Under the pieces are notes generated by a model. It saw nothing but the letters and a program-made list of their open reading frames with translations. It made no database searches and was not told the DNA's origin. From Ricordea florida (taxonomy: Eukaryota > Cnidaria > Anthozoa > Corallimorpharia > Ricordeidae): a DNA stretch of 64,000 bases. The translations under genes were made by a program, and so were the position numbers. The DNA is taken from assembly GCA_949710005.1 (NCBI GenBank), contig OX453276.1, positions 16,616,949-16,680,948 on the forward strand. The letters run 5' to 3'. This document shows, piece by piece, positions 26,270 to 37,853 of this stretch. Each line of letters starts with the position of its first letter. Positions within the stretch are counted from its first letter, which is position 1.

Positions 26270-26935
26270 TCCAGATTCAAGGGTGGAGAGCTAATTGTGA
26301 CATGCAAGTAGTCAGTGACCACTATGCTTATGTGTAATACCGTACCAAGTATACAGCTAAAGGGAAGAGTAGATCACCTATGCTGAAAGCAGAATTTAGC
26401 AAAACAATATGTAGTGCTCGTAACAATAGTGATCCTCACAAAGACATTAAAAAGGTGATTATGAAAACGGTTGGTGGAAGAAATTATACAGCCCAAGAAA
26501 CAATGCATCACTTGCCATCACTTAGGGATCACAGTTTAACCTTTAATGACATACCAGTTTCCTAAAAAGGATCTTGCAGAATCAAAACAGCACCACAAGA
26601 TGGTGAACTAGGTTCTACCAATTCCCTGCTTGATGCGTATAATTTTCTCCAGTTTGCAACTCAGTTTAAGGTTGTCAACAACAAACTCACTAGACTGCCT
26701 GAAAATTGGTTATCGGAAGTTTCCCTACACATTCATGTAATCCAAATGGGCCAAACTTTCCTCAGTCTTGCAAATATCAGCTCCTGAGATATAAACCATA
26801 GAAAACAACTGAAGAAAATGCTTGGCACAATGAAGAATCCTCTGATGAGGTCATCATATGCAAATGGCATGAATTTGTTCAGACACCATATGCAAAGGTA
26901 AATGTCCCTGGCTAGTTTCATAAGCTTGAGTCACT
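26270..26935 (+). pseudogene. Helitron RepHel fragment, linker before the helicase
   Basis: The translation gives WRANCDMQVVSDHYAYV, a stop, then KYTAKGK, matching the end of the Helitron Rep domain. It is followed by RNYTAQETMHHLPSL and HSLTFNDIPVS, which resemble the conserved R-D-x-S-A-Q-E-x-x-H-L segment between Rep and Pif1-type helicase, then FATQF. Several stops and frame changes break it. Helitrons are rolling-circle transposons whose HUH endonuclease-helicase acts in the nucleus. This piece overlaps the neighbouring fragment at 27.6-32.2 kb by only about 30 codons (compare WTANCDIQIIVDYHACLEYLLKYTSK near 32 kb), so it is either another copy or a displaced part of the same one. Confidence 0.7.
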
Positions 26936-27570
26936 TGTACAGAATCAGCAGGAACCAGACACACAGAATGTTGACTTGCATGTACCTTCTGTCGGTGCAG
27001 AAGTAAATTCTGAATCTACCTATGACTGGTACATAGTGGTGGGAATCAATTGAGATTTCACAATTGATGATCGGAAATAATTGGATTGCCCCAACCGATC
27101 AATCATCAATTATAATCATTATTATTATTTCAATTTATTAGTAATCATTTTGATTTTAACTTTAACAAAAGTTACATCACTACTAAAAGTGTGATACAGT
27201 GCTGTAATTGGATGAATAAACTTGACACAGCTTTCTTTTACAAACTCAGTTGTGTCTCTGAGTAATGAAATCCCTAGCAAACAACATAACATGAACTAGC
27301 AAGTCATTCTCATCCACCAAGATTTTCTCTCTAAAACAGCCCGCTGAGTGCTTCAAACACAAATTACTACCAGTAAGGGCTCCTTCTCTTTTGCTATAAA
27401 AGTAACCTCTCATTGGTTATATATTGATTATTTGCGTTTCTCAGTGAGGCAATATTCTTCTTTATCTGAGTTATTCAATAAACATTGTAATGGATGCTTT
27501 TTTGCTGTACACGAGAAATGATCATTTGCTCTCAATAACAATGATACACCCAGAAATTCTACTGTTTCAG
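26936..27570. other. Spacer with one possible transposon end
   Basis: No gene seen. Near 27049 the sequence GTGGTGGGAATCAATTGAG resembles the GGTGGGAATC ends of common animal DNA elements, but no partner end was found. AT-rich (ATT)n follows at about 27116-27135. Confidence 0.35.
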
Positions 27571-27689
27571 AAACATTATGTGTAGATACAAATGCAAGTG
27601 TGAAACAATTTTCAGATCTAGTACACAAAGTGAAGTAAATGCATCTCAAAGACAGAATAAAAGTGATAAGCAATCTAAAAGAACAAAAT

Positions 27690-28200
27690 ACATGAGAATG
27701 TATCAAAACAAAAGAAAATGTGACAAGGAAACAGCAGTGGCAGACAACACAAAAGGGAATAAGCAAAAATTATACATGAGAGAATACAGAAAGAATAGAA
27801 CATCTTACTATGAAACAAAGGATGTAGATGTTGTAGTTCAATTTTTTTCTTGGTTCAAATTTTATTTTCCTTTGTTTCAAACTCATTATCATACATTACC
27901 ATTCCAACAAACAAAGGAAAATAAAAGTTAAACCAAGGAAAAAAGTGAACTACAACATAGACAATGCAAAAATGAAAAACAAAACTTTATACATGAGAGA
28001 ATACAGAAAGAAAAGAAAATGTAATGATGAAACAAAGGATGTAGAAAATGCAAAAATGGAAAACAAACCTTTATACATGAGAAAATACAGAAAGAAAAGA
28101 AAATGTAATGATGAAAAAAGGATGTAGGCAATGCAAAAAGGGAAAAGAAAAATTCATACATGAAGAAATATAGGAACAAAATGAAACATAAAGTGAAAAT
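27690..28200 (+). repeat. About 80-bp coding repeats in the Helitron N-terminus
   Basis: Four to five degenerate copies of a roughly 27-residue repeat, consensus YMREYRKKRKCNDET followed by an acidic/asparagine-rich linker. They start near 27690, 27767, 27985, 28070 and 28155. Short basic repeats of this kind are common at the start of Helitron proteins. Copies three and four are almost identical in DNA. Confidence 0.75.
27829..27957. mobile_element. 129-bp fold-back MITE with TAGA target duplication
   Basis: Begins TGTTGTAGTTCAA and ends TGAACTACAACA. Nearly all of the element is two inverted arms of about 50 bp (shared CTTTTATTTTCCTTTGTTT-like core). It is flanked by TAGA at 27825-27828 and 27958-27961. 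Removing it with one TAGA gives the same GATGTAGA-AATGCAAAAATG-like order seen in the neighbouring Helitron repeat. Superfamily not recognised. Confidence 0.8.
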
Positions 28201-28229
28201 AACTATCAAACTAAAACAAACGAGAACTA

Positions 28230-28845
28230 GAAGGGCATTTGGTAGAGCACGTACCTCCGCCCTGCCACAAATCCAATTGAGGAGTAATATTGTTGTTTTT
28301 CACACATATCGCTTCTTCGCCTTTGATAACTTGGAATCAGATGAATGGCATCAAGTTTCACAACTGTTTTCTACCATGGGAACCAAGAAAGCTGATTGGT
28401 CAACATTAATTTGATTAGTAAACAAACCCAATTATCACTGAAATTTCTGTAAAAAAACTTTCTGATAAAATCGCTCAGCTTAAACACGACAAGAATTGCG
28501 GTGCGATATATACCGGTAGTCTGGTAGGTTTTTGCGGTCGTGGAACCAGCCATATAGTATACAATGTATACAAAACTTAGGCATAAACTGACATTCAGGT
28601 TTGTTCAAAGCCGCATTATCAGATGTAGCCCAAGTGAACGCTCCCGAGAGCATCTAGTCTGGATCTGAGATCTGGAGTTTAATCCAGATAAATCCCAAAT
28701 TTTAATCGATTGATCCTGGGTATATTTGCGACCTTTCCACCAAATTTGGTGCAAATCCGTTGATTAGTTTTTGCGTAAAACGATTAACAGACAGACAAAC
28801 AAACAGACAGGCATGAAAACATAACCTCCTTGGCGGAGGTAATAC
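28230..28845 (+). mobile_element. Short interspersed or DNA element with GGCGGAGGT ends
   Basis: Foreign sequence interrupts the Helitron relic here. TACCTCCGCC at 28252-28261 is the inverse of GGCGGAGGTA at 28832-28841. Its right end has CAGACAGACAAACAAACAGACAGG and then ACCTCCTTGGCGGAGGTAAT, a tail I associate with short non-autonomous elements in marine invertebrates. The left part GGTAGAGCACGTACC is faintly tRNA A-box-like. Exact limits and class are uncertain. Confidence 0.55.
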
Positions 28846-30079
28846 ATTGATGCACACCATTTCTGAGAAACAAACATTTTATCGGCATTTCATATCAATA
28901 AAATTGGTCATATTCATCATCAACCTTGGGCAGTGAATAACATGGTGAAATTTCATAAATCAATGAAATATAAAATACATCAGTGTCAAATATGCCATGA
29001 AGCATGGCCATTTGAAGAAAGAAACCATAAAAGGAAAGCCGTCATTATATGTTTGTTCAAGATATGTATGGGACAAAAACAATGTAAATAATTTTCCATG
29101 GAAAATAATATGATTCCTTTGTGTGTCCCAAAAGAATTACAAGAACTTACACAAATAGAGGAAATGCTTATAGCACATGCTTTTCCGGTCATATCTGTTT
29201 ATACAAAGCCAGGCAGTCAAAGAGCATATAAAGTTCATTGTATTAACTTCTCACAAGACATTCAGCAGCTTGGAGATACTTTGCCAAGGTATCCAAGGGA
29301 ACTCCCAGTTATAGTGGAGATACAATTTCAAAAGATCTTACTGTGTGTCACGAAAAAGTTTCACTTGTTTTACATTGGTTAGTTGAGCATAATCCTGTGT
29401 ATAAAGACATTACTATTGATTATAATTGCTTGGTCTCTCTGCCCTCTGAAGGAATTCCAACCGAATTACATAAGATTTCCTATGGTGAAATCCATAATGA
29501 CAATGAAATAGATCCAGATAGGGGTCCTCTTGATATAGATAAATACCTTTCAACAAAGAAACAGAGTTAAGTAGCACCTTACTCAATCCTGTAGAATTGA
29601 AGCCTCAATAGCAGCTTATTACTGATGAAATTTTGAATGAAAAGAGACTGAAATGGCCAGATAAAGATCCAAAACCTTGAAATGAATTTAAAATTCAGTT
29701 GTCAGCAACTATGGCTTTTCCAACCTTATTTCCTGATGGAAAAGGACAACTGACTAATAGTGCTACAATGTGTAATGCAACATTAGCAGAAAAGGTAAGA
29801 CACCTTATAAAGTTTGCAGAATTTACAAATGATCAGTGGATATACAAGCTGTTCGAGATTTGTGCATTGGGCCTTTAAAATGATTCAAAGACATAGACTT
29901 CTAAGTTAAGGAACTATTTTTCTTAAACAAAACCCTGGTGCTCTCAAATAACTGTAGAACAGTTGAAGCAAATGCTTGCATCAAAATACCTATTCAACAT
30001 TAATGTCAAAGCTTATGAATTATGCTAAGAATGTAGCTGGCAGCAATACTTATTGGCACAAAGCAAAAGAAGATTTTAA

Positions 30080-31182
30080 CCCATTCACTCCTGGGACTTT
30101 AAAGCGCGACAACCCCCCAATTCCCTGGGAGTTTTGGCCTAAAAATTTGCATTCGCGAACGCGTGAAGTAAACCATATGCGCAGTAAACCTAAAGACAAC
30201 ATCAAGTTTTCAAACAAACTGCCTTTTGAAGTGGAATAAATAAGCGACTAGAAAATGTAAAATAAATGCTGTTTAACCAAAGGAATTGATACAAATGGTC
30301 AACAGGACTATGGAAATCGAATAATTTCTTTACCGCGCGACAAAAGGCACAAAAATAAATATTTCACGGGTCGCACAAAACACATGAGAAAACAATGATC
30401 AAAGCCAAAATGTGCAAAAACACGATTTCTAAATACTGTTCCTTAGTTTAGCTAAAGTTTATTGAAGTTTTCTTTCATATAAATCCGGTTACAAAGAGAG
30501 GCGCATCAATAATTTCAACGTAAACAAGCCGCAAGCGCTTCGCATCAATAAACATGATAAAGGAAATATATACTCTGTACATCACATAAAAGACACACAA
30601 ATGGGTCTCCAAATCAGGTTTATTCTAAACATGAAAGATAAATGGTAGCCAAATTATGAAATGGGTCAATCATGAAAGAACTGAAGCCAAAAAAACTGGC
30701 AAAAGGAAAACCCAAATGCGTAAATGCGTTAGTACACGCAAATCGAATTATCTCATCAAATGAAATTAACCACAGCCAAAGGGTAAAAAAACTCAAGCAA
30801 ACAACAATCATTTTCAAAAAATAAATACTCTCTGAACCCATTAAAGTTGTCCTCGCTCTCTGAGTCCCCAAAAATTGACGCGACCTCGGGGTCAATTTCA
30901 GAAGCCACCGCCATTGTTTTCGCAAAACGAGTTGGCTTGCGCTCATCGGAAAATCCCGACCTCGTGTTATTCTCATCAGCTGTCAAAATATGCGCAAAAG
31001 ACGGCAAATGATTGGTTTATTATCTGTCAAAGTCTCTATGAGGACAAAAGAGCAAATAACACTCAGTAAGAGTGGGGAGAGGGTCAAGACCAGCGGCCAT
31101 TTTTACGGGCGGTTACGGGCGGTTCAGGGAATTCGTGGGTTGTCGTACACGGGCGGTTACGGGCGGTTCAGGGGCGAATGGG
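30080..31182 (-). mobile_element. 1.1-kb piggyBac-type element with TTAA target duplication
   Basis: Flanked by TTAA at 30076-30079 and 31183-31186. The terminal inverted repeat is CCCATTCACTCCTG at the left and CAGGGGCGAATGGG at the right. The right end has repeats of TTACGGGCGGTT just inside. TTAA duplication with this end structure is the piggyBac signature. An internal minus-strand exon resembles the start of a piggyBac transposase, so it is an internally deleted copy. It sits in the Helitron Rep region, and the coding trace continues directly on both sides. Confidence 0.9.
30756..31007 (-). pseudogene. piggyBac transposase first exon remnant
   Basis: An 83-codon minus-strand frame inside the TTAA-flanked element. 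It ends its recognisable part with ASEIDPEVASIFGDSESEDNFNGF, the acidic N-terminal segment typical of piggyBac transposases. No catalytic DDD region follows, so it cannot encode an active enzyme. Orientation shows the element is reversed relative to the Helitron it interrupts. Confidence 0.65.
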
Positions 31183-32178
31183 TTAAAGCTACCATCTCTC
31201 AAGTTGGACCACCAACACCATTTTCACAATGTCATGTGCTGAATACCATTGGCCAGAATTTCATAGCCTTTTCAACCATGACAGCTTAGGAGAATTAACA
31301 CCAAACAAAAGACACCAACATGTTTTAGAGAATCCACATATTTTACACTGGTTGTTTACTGAAAGAACTGATCATTTTATAAAGTTTTGGTTAAAAGAAT
31401 CATTGGGATCATCTTGGCATTGGTATAGATATGAGTATGCAGTTCAAAGAGGTTCCATTCACTGTCATGGGGTTGCTAAGTTGTAAAATGATCCTGGCTT
31501 ATGTGAACTTATGCAAAAAGCTTTAGAACGGTTTTATATGAATGAGCATGAGAAAAGTCTGTCTGAAGCAGAACTCAAACACCTATAAAATAAGATTGAT
31601 GAAGGAAGGAAAGCTGAGCTAAGGGTTTGCCAATATTTTGACTTTTTGTTAACCACATGGAATCCTTGCCCTCCAGATAAGGGTTGGTCGAAACCTCTTT
31701 CTCATCCATGTCTAAAAGCATATGTGTCTTTAAACAAAAAAGAAATGGATGAAGACTATGTCAATCTGTTAAATTCAGTTGAAAGACATACAACATGCAG
31801 TACCAAATTTTGTCTTAAAGAAAATGATAAGTCTGAATTAAAATGCAGGTTTCACTTTCCCTTTGATGAATGTACAAACACAAGAATTGACTTTGAACCT
31901 ATTAACACAAGAAGTGGAGAAACTAAGTTTAAAGCTAACATTGTTTCAAAACAAAATGACTCCAGACTGAATCGCCATCAACCACTGCAACTCCAGTGGT
32001 GGACAGCAAATTGCGACATTCAAATTATAGTTGATTACCATGCCTGTTTGGAATATTTGTTAAAGTATACATCAAAACAAGAACAAATCATCTTCTTAAA
32101 GAATTCCTTCTTAGTACGTATAAGCTTCAGTATGGGTCCAGTATGGCACTAAGTAGATTATTAGATTAATTAATTTAG

Positions 32179-32179
<1 letters not shown>

Positions 32180-32226
<47 letters not shown>

Positions 32227-32229
32227 TGT
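32180..32229. repeat. (TG)n microsatellite
   Basis: About 20 TG units with one interruption near the end, directly after the Helitron relic. Confidence 0.95.
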
Positions 32230-32455
32230 GAGTTCGTGGTCAAAGTTAGCCATCAAAAGCCCATATTGTAATTATATTATCAAGACTAGTTTATCCTAAG
32301 TTGAGGAGACCTGACTCATTATAAGCCTCGTGGTTTCTTTCAGGTCTCCTCGCCATTTACTTTTTTTTTTTTTAATTTCATTATTCCAACCTTAAATTGT
32401 AAAAATTTTGTATTTATATGGCAAATAAAATGAATGAATTAATGAATGAAAAAAG
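32230..32455 (+). mobile_element. 3' tail of a non-LTR retrotransposon
   Basis: A short 3'-UTR-like stretch with inverted GGAGACCTGA/TCAGGTCTCC and a T-rich tract. It ends AAATAAAATGAATGAATTAATGAATGAA, the tetranucleotide-repeat tail typical of CR1/Jockey-like elements. No coding part is attached, which fits 5' truncation on insertion. Confidence 0.6.
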
Positions 32456-33300
32456 AAGAGAAGAAGGACCCGCTGTATAAAGTTCAAGGTATATATAATT
32501 CCATCATTCGAAAATTCAAGGAGCTGTTTAAGGTGGGACTGGAGGATAATTTGGCCATTTTTGGGCAGTGTTTTAGAATGCTGAATCTCAAATAATATTA
32601 AAGGAAATACAGTCATTTTAACAACAGCAAATCTTTGCTTTATGTGGATTCTGAAAAATATAAAGTTGTTTATACTTAGTTAAAGGAATGTCTGAAATTC
32701 AAGGAATTTCAGGGTGTGGTCAATTCCATGATATTTTACAAAATTGAAGAAATCTAAACAATAATTTTTTTTTCCCGCGTTGAGACCTGGAACTCAAAAC
32801 AAACGATGGAAAATACATCTTTTGACCGCAGTACACTTCCAGGTGTTGATTTATTAGAATTCAGCAGCATCAAATCGCCAAATTTTCTTTCGAAGAATGC
32901 GTGACCCAGTCACGCACGAACAAAGCCACCATCAAATGTGTACTGCGGTGAAAACTTTCCTTTTTTCAAGTACTTTAAGCGTGCAAAGTTTCATATCTCC
33001 AATATTTATCCTTAAGAAGATAGCCTGCTTCATCTGTTCCTAAGTCAAACTCTATTTACCTCAAAACGGCTATAAATTTTCCAAAAACGTTCACCTTCGA
33101 TTGTGTTTACTTCGTGCCGACGGCAGCCATGTTATGTGGGTCTACGATAACCTTTTCCAGCGGATAAATGCATAAAAACCCCCCAAAAATGGTCAAAAAG
33201 GCCATTGTTAAGACGCCATGTTTTCCCGCGAAACCAATCAGTTGCGAGCTAATCCCCTCACCTAGCAACGACACCTCAGTAGCCCGCACTCAACGTGAAA
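32456..33300. other. Upstream region of the MBD-transposase gene
   Basis: No reading frame is recognised. It holds an inverted repeat (32820-32954) and, at 33200-33240, TTTTCCCGCGAAACC-type sequence that has a similar copy near 39495. No TATA box in consensus position except an AT-rich TATATATATG at 33371-33380, about 30 bp before the first coding ATG. Confidence 0.4.
32820..32954. repeat. Inverted repeat with internal hairpin
   Basis: TTTTGACCGCAGTACAC at 32820-32836 is repeated in inverse at 32938-32954 with one mismatch. Between them lies a perfect 7-bp hairpin, GCGTGAC-CCA-GTCACGC, at 32899-32915. It could be a small MITE or a protein-binding site; no target duplication was recognised. 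Confidence 0.7.
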
Positions 33301-33407
33301 TCTTGAAGGTTTGTGTTATCAGATTTCAATGCTCGTCGCACAAATTGGTAAACGATAGAAAAATAATTGCTATATATATGTAATACAGAGGAAAAAATAC
33401 AGTGTCT

Positions 33408-36400
33408 ATGGCGAACACCGAAACAAAAGGCTGGTCGAAAACTCTACATGAAGCCCGAGGTTCGGGACTTGGTTCAAGGCTTCGTTTTGACTGTTCAAAA
33501 CTGGAAGAAGCTGGCTGGAAAGTAATTCGACGTGAATCGGGGAAGAAAGTTCTCCTGTCGTTTGTAGATCCTCAGGGTCGCAAATACAACAGCTCAAAGA
33601 ATGTGGAAAGAGAGTTAAATTCCCGCGGAACACTGGAACAGTTCATCAAAAAAGAGAAAGACGAAACTTTCGTGGAAGTGGCCGCTGATGATGTTGACTC
33701 TGACTCCGACTACGAGCCGCCATTGAAAATAAAAGCCACCAAAGATGTAGTCAATGCCGAGTGAGTAATATATATGAATATATCATGGATTTCATTTGAT
33801 AGTCGATTACCTGTACATACTCGTATATTTCGATAATTTCAGTCTTTCGGTTAAAATTTTTGCTTTAGTATTTTCCGAAGCCTAGAAGTATTCTCACAAA
33901 GGTGTGAAACGTGTTGGTGTGCCAACGCTGGCCGTCTGTTTATCATACCCTTATGCACTTTCTTTTGCTGTTTCTACGGTAGTTTTAATTTGCAATAATT
34001 CAATGTCGATATGAAAAACTATGAATAAACTAACGAGTGTGAAATATGCCCAGGTTGCCTGGGTTTATTAGACAGTCAAGAATCTGCACTCGTAGACATA
34101 CAGTAACTTGAACTGTTCTGTATGGTGCTTATATGTTTTTTTTTTACCACGTTTATTTTAGGGCCAGTGTTGCTGAAGGATTGTTTGTTGCGACTACCTC
34201 AAGCATTTTGAATTTAGTTGAACAATTTAACAATTATTTCAACTGCACTTCAAATGGTGGTACATGCAAAGGTATATATTTTGATAATTTGAAATGAAAT
34301 TTACTTTGCTCGTTTTTTGGTTGGAATTACATCATATGATGATTTATATATTTGCAAGATTTACCTAGATTTTTTTTAGAATTTGAAAGGTTTTCTTTGC
34401 TTATTTTTTCTTGAAACTATATAAAATGCCTGGCATGTCCAATCGAACGTTCGAACACCAATGGTTCAATTTGGTTTAGTAATTGAACTCACAATAAAAT
34501 TTGGTCAACCATTAAACAAAATACACATTCCATTACCGTTATTATTACCAAACAGACGACAATCAAACGAAATCGAACATTCGATTACACAACAGTCAAC
34601 AATTTGTTGATATTGCTGACATTTTGAATGGTGCACTGTCCCTCTGATTAGACCTGTGTGATTTACTTACCAAGAGACAGATTCCAAACAAAATTGAATC
34701 GGATCAAGTTTGATCATGGTTGATTGGTATGACTGGTTTGAAAATCGAACTCACAGCAAAAAAAGGAGATTCCATTTTGTTTGATTACCGAACCCAATGG
34801 AACGATTGGTGTTGGAATTGGTTCGATTTATTTGTGGTCAGAGTTTGTTTAATTGGATATGTCAGGCATATGCTGGTGTACATGAAATAATTTTTTAAAA
34901 GTTTTTCAGTACACAATAAAAGACAGAACATTTGTAAAAGCTATATAGTGATTGAAACTGCAAATGCAAGTCAGGCAAATTGTATTCCTTTTCTGCTGTA
35001 TTGCCTGGAACTTTTCAAAACAGCAGTATTTTTTCATATATTGAGTTTTCACTTATTTCTCATGAAAAGTGGTTTGTACAGCTAAGGAAGTTCTAATCAA
35101 AAACCATGTTTTATATATTTTAGGCAAACTTGTACTTGTTGCCACAGAAAAGAAAGGATTGGGCGGTGGAATGCGTTTTCTCTTCCGATGTCACGGATGT
35201 TGGACAGAAGAAATTGATTATCGAAGCAGCCAGCTGGCGCTAAACAACCGTCGTCAAATGGTGTCTTTAGCCCTATCTTTAGCATTTTTTATAAGTGGAC
35301 ATGGATATGCTGCATACCGCAAAATGTTAGGGAAGGGTTTAGGGTTGGGCGTGTTATCAGGAAAGCCCTACCTGGAAGTCATTGGTGTAGCTTTGCTTCA
35401 TATAAAAAATATTCTTGATGAGATGTGTGAAGAAGCTAAAGGGCATATGAAGAGCATCTCACATGGAGAATTGGGTAGCTGGGCACGTGGTGTAACAACC
35501 TGTGATGGCTGTTGGCAAATTCGGGGGCACTTCAGCCAAAATTGTACATTCATAATTAAAAATTACCTTACGGGTGCTCTTTTATTTTATGGACACCTTT
35601 CCATGAGGGGGGCAGATAAAATCTGCAGTGATGACCTTTGGCAGGGAACCGCAAAGGCAGCAGAGGGGCACCTGGCCCAGATTTTGTGGGCCAAGGCAAA
35701 GGAAGAAGGCCTAAAGGTGGAGGTAAATTGGCAAGACGCTGATTCATCTTCTGCCAAAGGGTTTTGCTATTCCTATAGTGATGAACAAGAGTCCAAGGTT
35801 ATGCTTTGTGGTGGACATGTGGGGAGGGCCCATGGCAAAAAGCTCCAAGAACTGCAGAGAAAAAGCACTTTCACCAAAGGGTTTATTGATCTGCACAAAA
35901 AGGAGTTCCCACATATGGGGTCATTGAAATGTGTTTGCAGTGGAAAGCACCACAGCTTTGTTTCGACAAGAAGCAAGGCAGCTTGTGGTTGCATTGGCCC
36001 TGCCTTCATACAAAGTGCCAAGCGTAACCATTATTGCGCCCTTGTGCATGCTGGGAGAGATCCACAAAAGTACAGGGAAACCATGTTATCACTGGGAAAA
36101 TACCACAGTAGGGACATACACCAGTGGGAGGGTGGTTCCTGTACATTTCACCCATTGGTGAAATGCTCATGCAAGAAATGCACTGCTGATGTTGAGGGAT
36201 TTGTTGAAAAATTGCAATGTCCAGGGGAGACTTACCATTCTGCCAATGTTTTGAAATGCGAATTTCATGCATTGGCATATGAAATTGAGTGCCATGAAAG
36301 GGCCAAAAATGCTGAACAGGTGATTGACCCTGAACTGGGGAAGGGCCACTCCAACTTGCCAGAATCCACATTCAGCGTCCTGACTAAATTTAGGGTTAAA

Positions 36401-36945
36401 GACATCAACCTGCACCGCAAACACTACCAAGCTTCAACCAACCTTGGACTGATACAGTCCAATATGACGTGGTGTTTCAAGAACAGAGGGCCCGAATACC
36501 ATTGGATTACCGACCTCTATTCCCGTCTGGGGTTACCAATACTGGATGGATGCCAACAAATGGTATAATTTCTTTAGCATTTACAGTTTATCCTTATTCA
36601 ATACTGTAGTCTGAACTTTAGTCAATCTTTCACTTGTATATCCTACAATCTGACTAAATCCTTTAATGTTTTTTTTCTCTAGTGTGAAGCAGACAATAGA
36701 GAGAGAATGAAGAAACTGGAGAGGAAAAAAACTGATGAAGGAAAGAGAAATCGTATCCAAAATAAAATCAACAGAACAGAGGAACAAACACTTAGGTAAT
36801 TTACGTACATCACATGAATGTCTGCTATATAATGTGTGCAGGAGATCTGTACAGATCTCATATAGATCCGATGCGAATATTTTATTCTACTTGCGAAATG
36901 AAAACAATAAATTGAATGCAAAGTATTGTTATGTGATTCAGAAGA

Positions 36946-36980
<35 letters not shown>

Positions 36981-37466
36981 GAGCAGGAGTTTGTATCAAA
37001 AGTTAATTCTATTGTTTGATTTGTAAATGGGTGTGCAGATCTGTACATGTGATCTGAATACTGTGCTTCGATTGGTTTGCACCCTCATGAATAGTTAATG
37101 AATTTTACAACAGTAAATAATACTGTAGGCCAGTAAAGGAGGGCAGCTGTATACTGTTACTTAGGTAACGGAAACCTTTTTGTTTTATTTAGAAAGAAGT
37201 ATGTGAAAAGGCTCCATATTCAGCACACATATGGCAATGATGAGGCTGATGATGATGTAGTTTCTGAAGAAAGTGCATTGCAAATAACAGAAGCTGCTAT
37301 TTCTGCGGGAAGAGTACCAACTGCACCAGAACTGCGGGAAATTGCTGCCCCTGATGGGGCTGAAGTGACTGTTGGTGGAAAGGCATGTAAATGGTGTGGC
37401 AGCAAGTCTCATTCTCAAAAAAGCCACAAAGACTGCCCATTCAATCCAAAAAACAAAAGAGATTAG
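33408..37466 (+). CDS. MBD-domain Mutator-like/Kolobok-like transposase, five exons, intact
   Basis: Exons 33408-33760, 34162-34271, 35124-36562, 36683-36795 and 37193-37466 all use GT-AG and keep phase, giving 762 aa without a stop. Residues about 35-72 (GWKVIRRESGKK, DPQGRKYNSSKNVE) match the methyl-CpG-binding fold. Paired cysteines follow (GTCKG, FRCHGC). The core has TCDGCWQIRGH (D282), QDADSS (D361, or D359), CGGHVGRAHGKKL and GHSNLPES (E568), the order of acidic residues in Mutator-like/Kolobok DDE transposases. A basic linker and a C-terminal zinc knuckle (CKWCGSKSHSQKSHKDCP) end it. The MBD could steer binding by CpG methylation. Start chosen at the ATG in the ATGG context; an upstream in-frame GTG was ignored. 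It is either an active transposon gene or a domesticated host gene. No terminal repeats were found. Confidence 0.85.
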
Positions 37467-37673
37467 TGGTGGCCCAAATATTTCCTTGTCATTTTGGGGC
37501 TTAGGAACCTTGCATTGTTGTACTTTCTGTTTATTTATTGCAAATTTCACAACTCTACAACAGTACAAAGCTCTTTGTTAAATTTTGTATTAATTTTGGA
37601 ATTTAGTTTCAAAAGAATTGCAATGATAATTTTCATTGCTTATCAAAAGATTTTTTTCACTGGAAAGGGGGTA

Positions 37674-37690
37674 AATAAAAACAAAATAAA
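37674..37690 (+). terminator. Poly(A) signals for the MBD-transposase gene
   Basis: AATAAA at 37674-37679 and again at 37685-37690, about 210 bp after the stop codon. Confidence 0.6.
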
Positions 37691-37725
37691 GTAAGAGAAT
37701 GCAAATAAAAAATAAGAGTGACAAG

Positions 37726-37731
37726 TTTATT
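37726..37731 (-). terminator. Poly(A) signal for the convergent minus-strand gene
   Basis: AATAAA on the minus strand, about 125 bp past that gene's stop. The two convergent genes therefore have 3' signals only about 35 bp apart. Confidence 0.5.
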
Positions 37732-37853
37732 TAGTTTACAACAATAATAATATTACAGTCATTGCAATTTCAAATTTATGGCAAGATGATCACAACAAAA
37801 CAGATCAAAGTAAAAAAAAAAAAAGAAAAAAGAATTTAGTGTCCAGGTTGTGT

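Larger units (their letters stand above)
27578..32152 (+). pseudogene. Helitron RepHel N-terminal part (repeats, Rep/HUH domain), interrupted
   Basis: Order: charged repeats (27.69-28.20 kb); a region with CQICHEAWPF and CVPKELQELTQIEEMLIAHAFP (28.95-29.57 kb), typical of the Helitron N-terminus; a Helitron_like_N segment with FPTLFPDGKGQLT (29.7-30.07 kb, many stops); [17 protein letters not shown] in one frame and [14 protein letters not shown] in another (31.2 kb); the HUH motif [11 protein letters not shown] near 31,459; and CLEYLLKYTSK near 32,045, carrying the Y-x3-Y tyrosines. Rep nicks and joins DNA in rolling-circle transposition. At least three elements have inserted in it. The frame stops after the tyrosine motif, next to a (TG)n tract and a LINE tail, so the helicase half is missing here. 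Confidence 0.85.

Noticed and set aside
27428..28209. Minus-strand frames at 27428-27766 and 27928-28209 (Phe-rich)
   Set aside because: Antisense of the lysine-rich Helitron N-terminal repeats.
36006..36430. Minus-strand frames of 87-121 codons under the MBD-transposase
   Set aside because: Shadow frames of the intact exon 3; no domain and poor composition.
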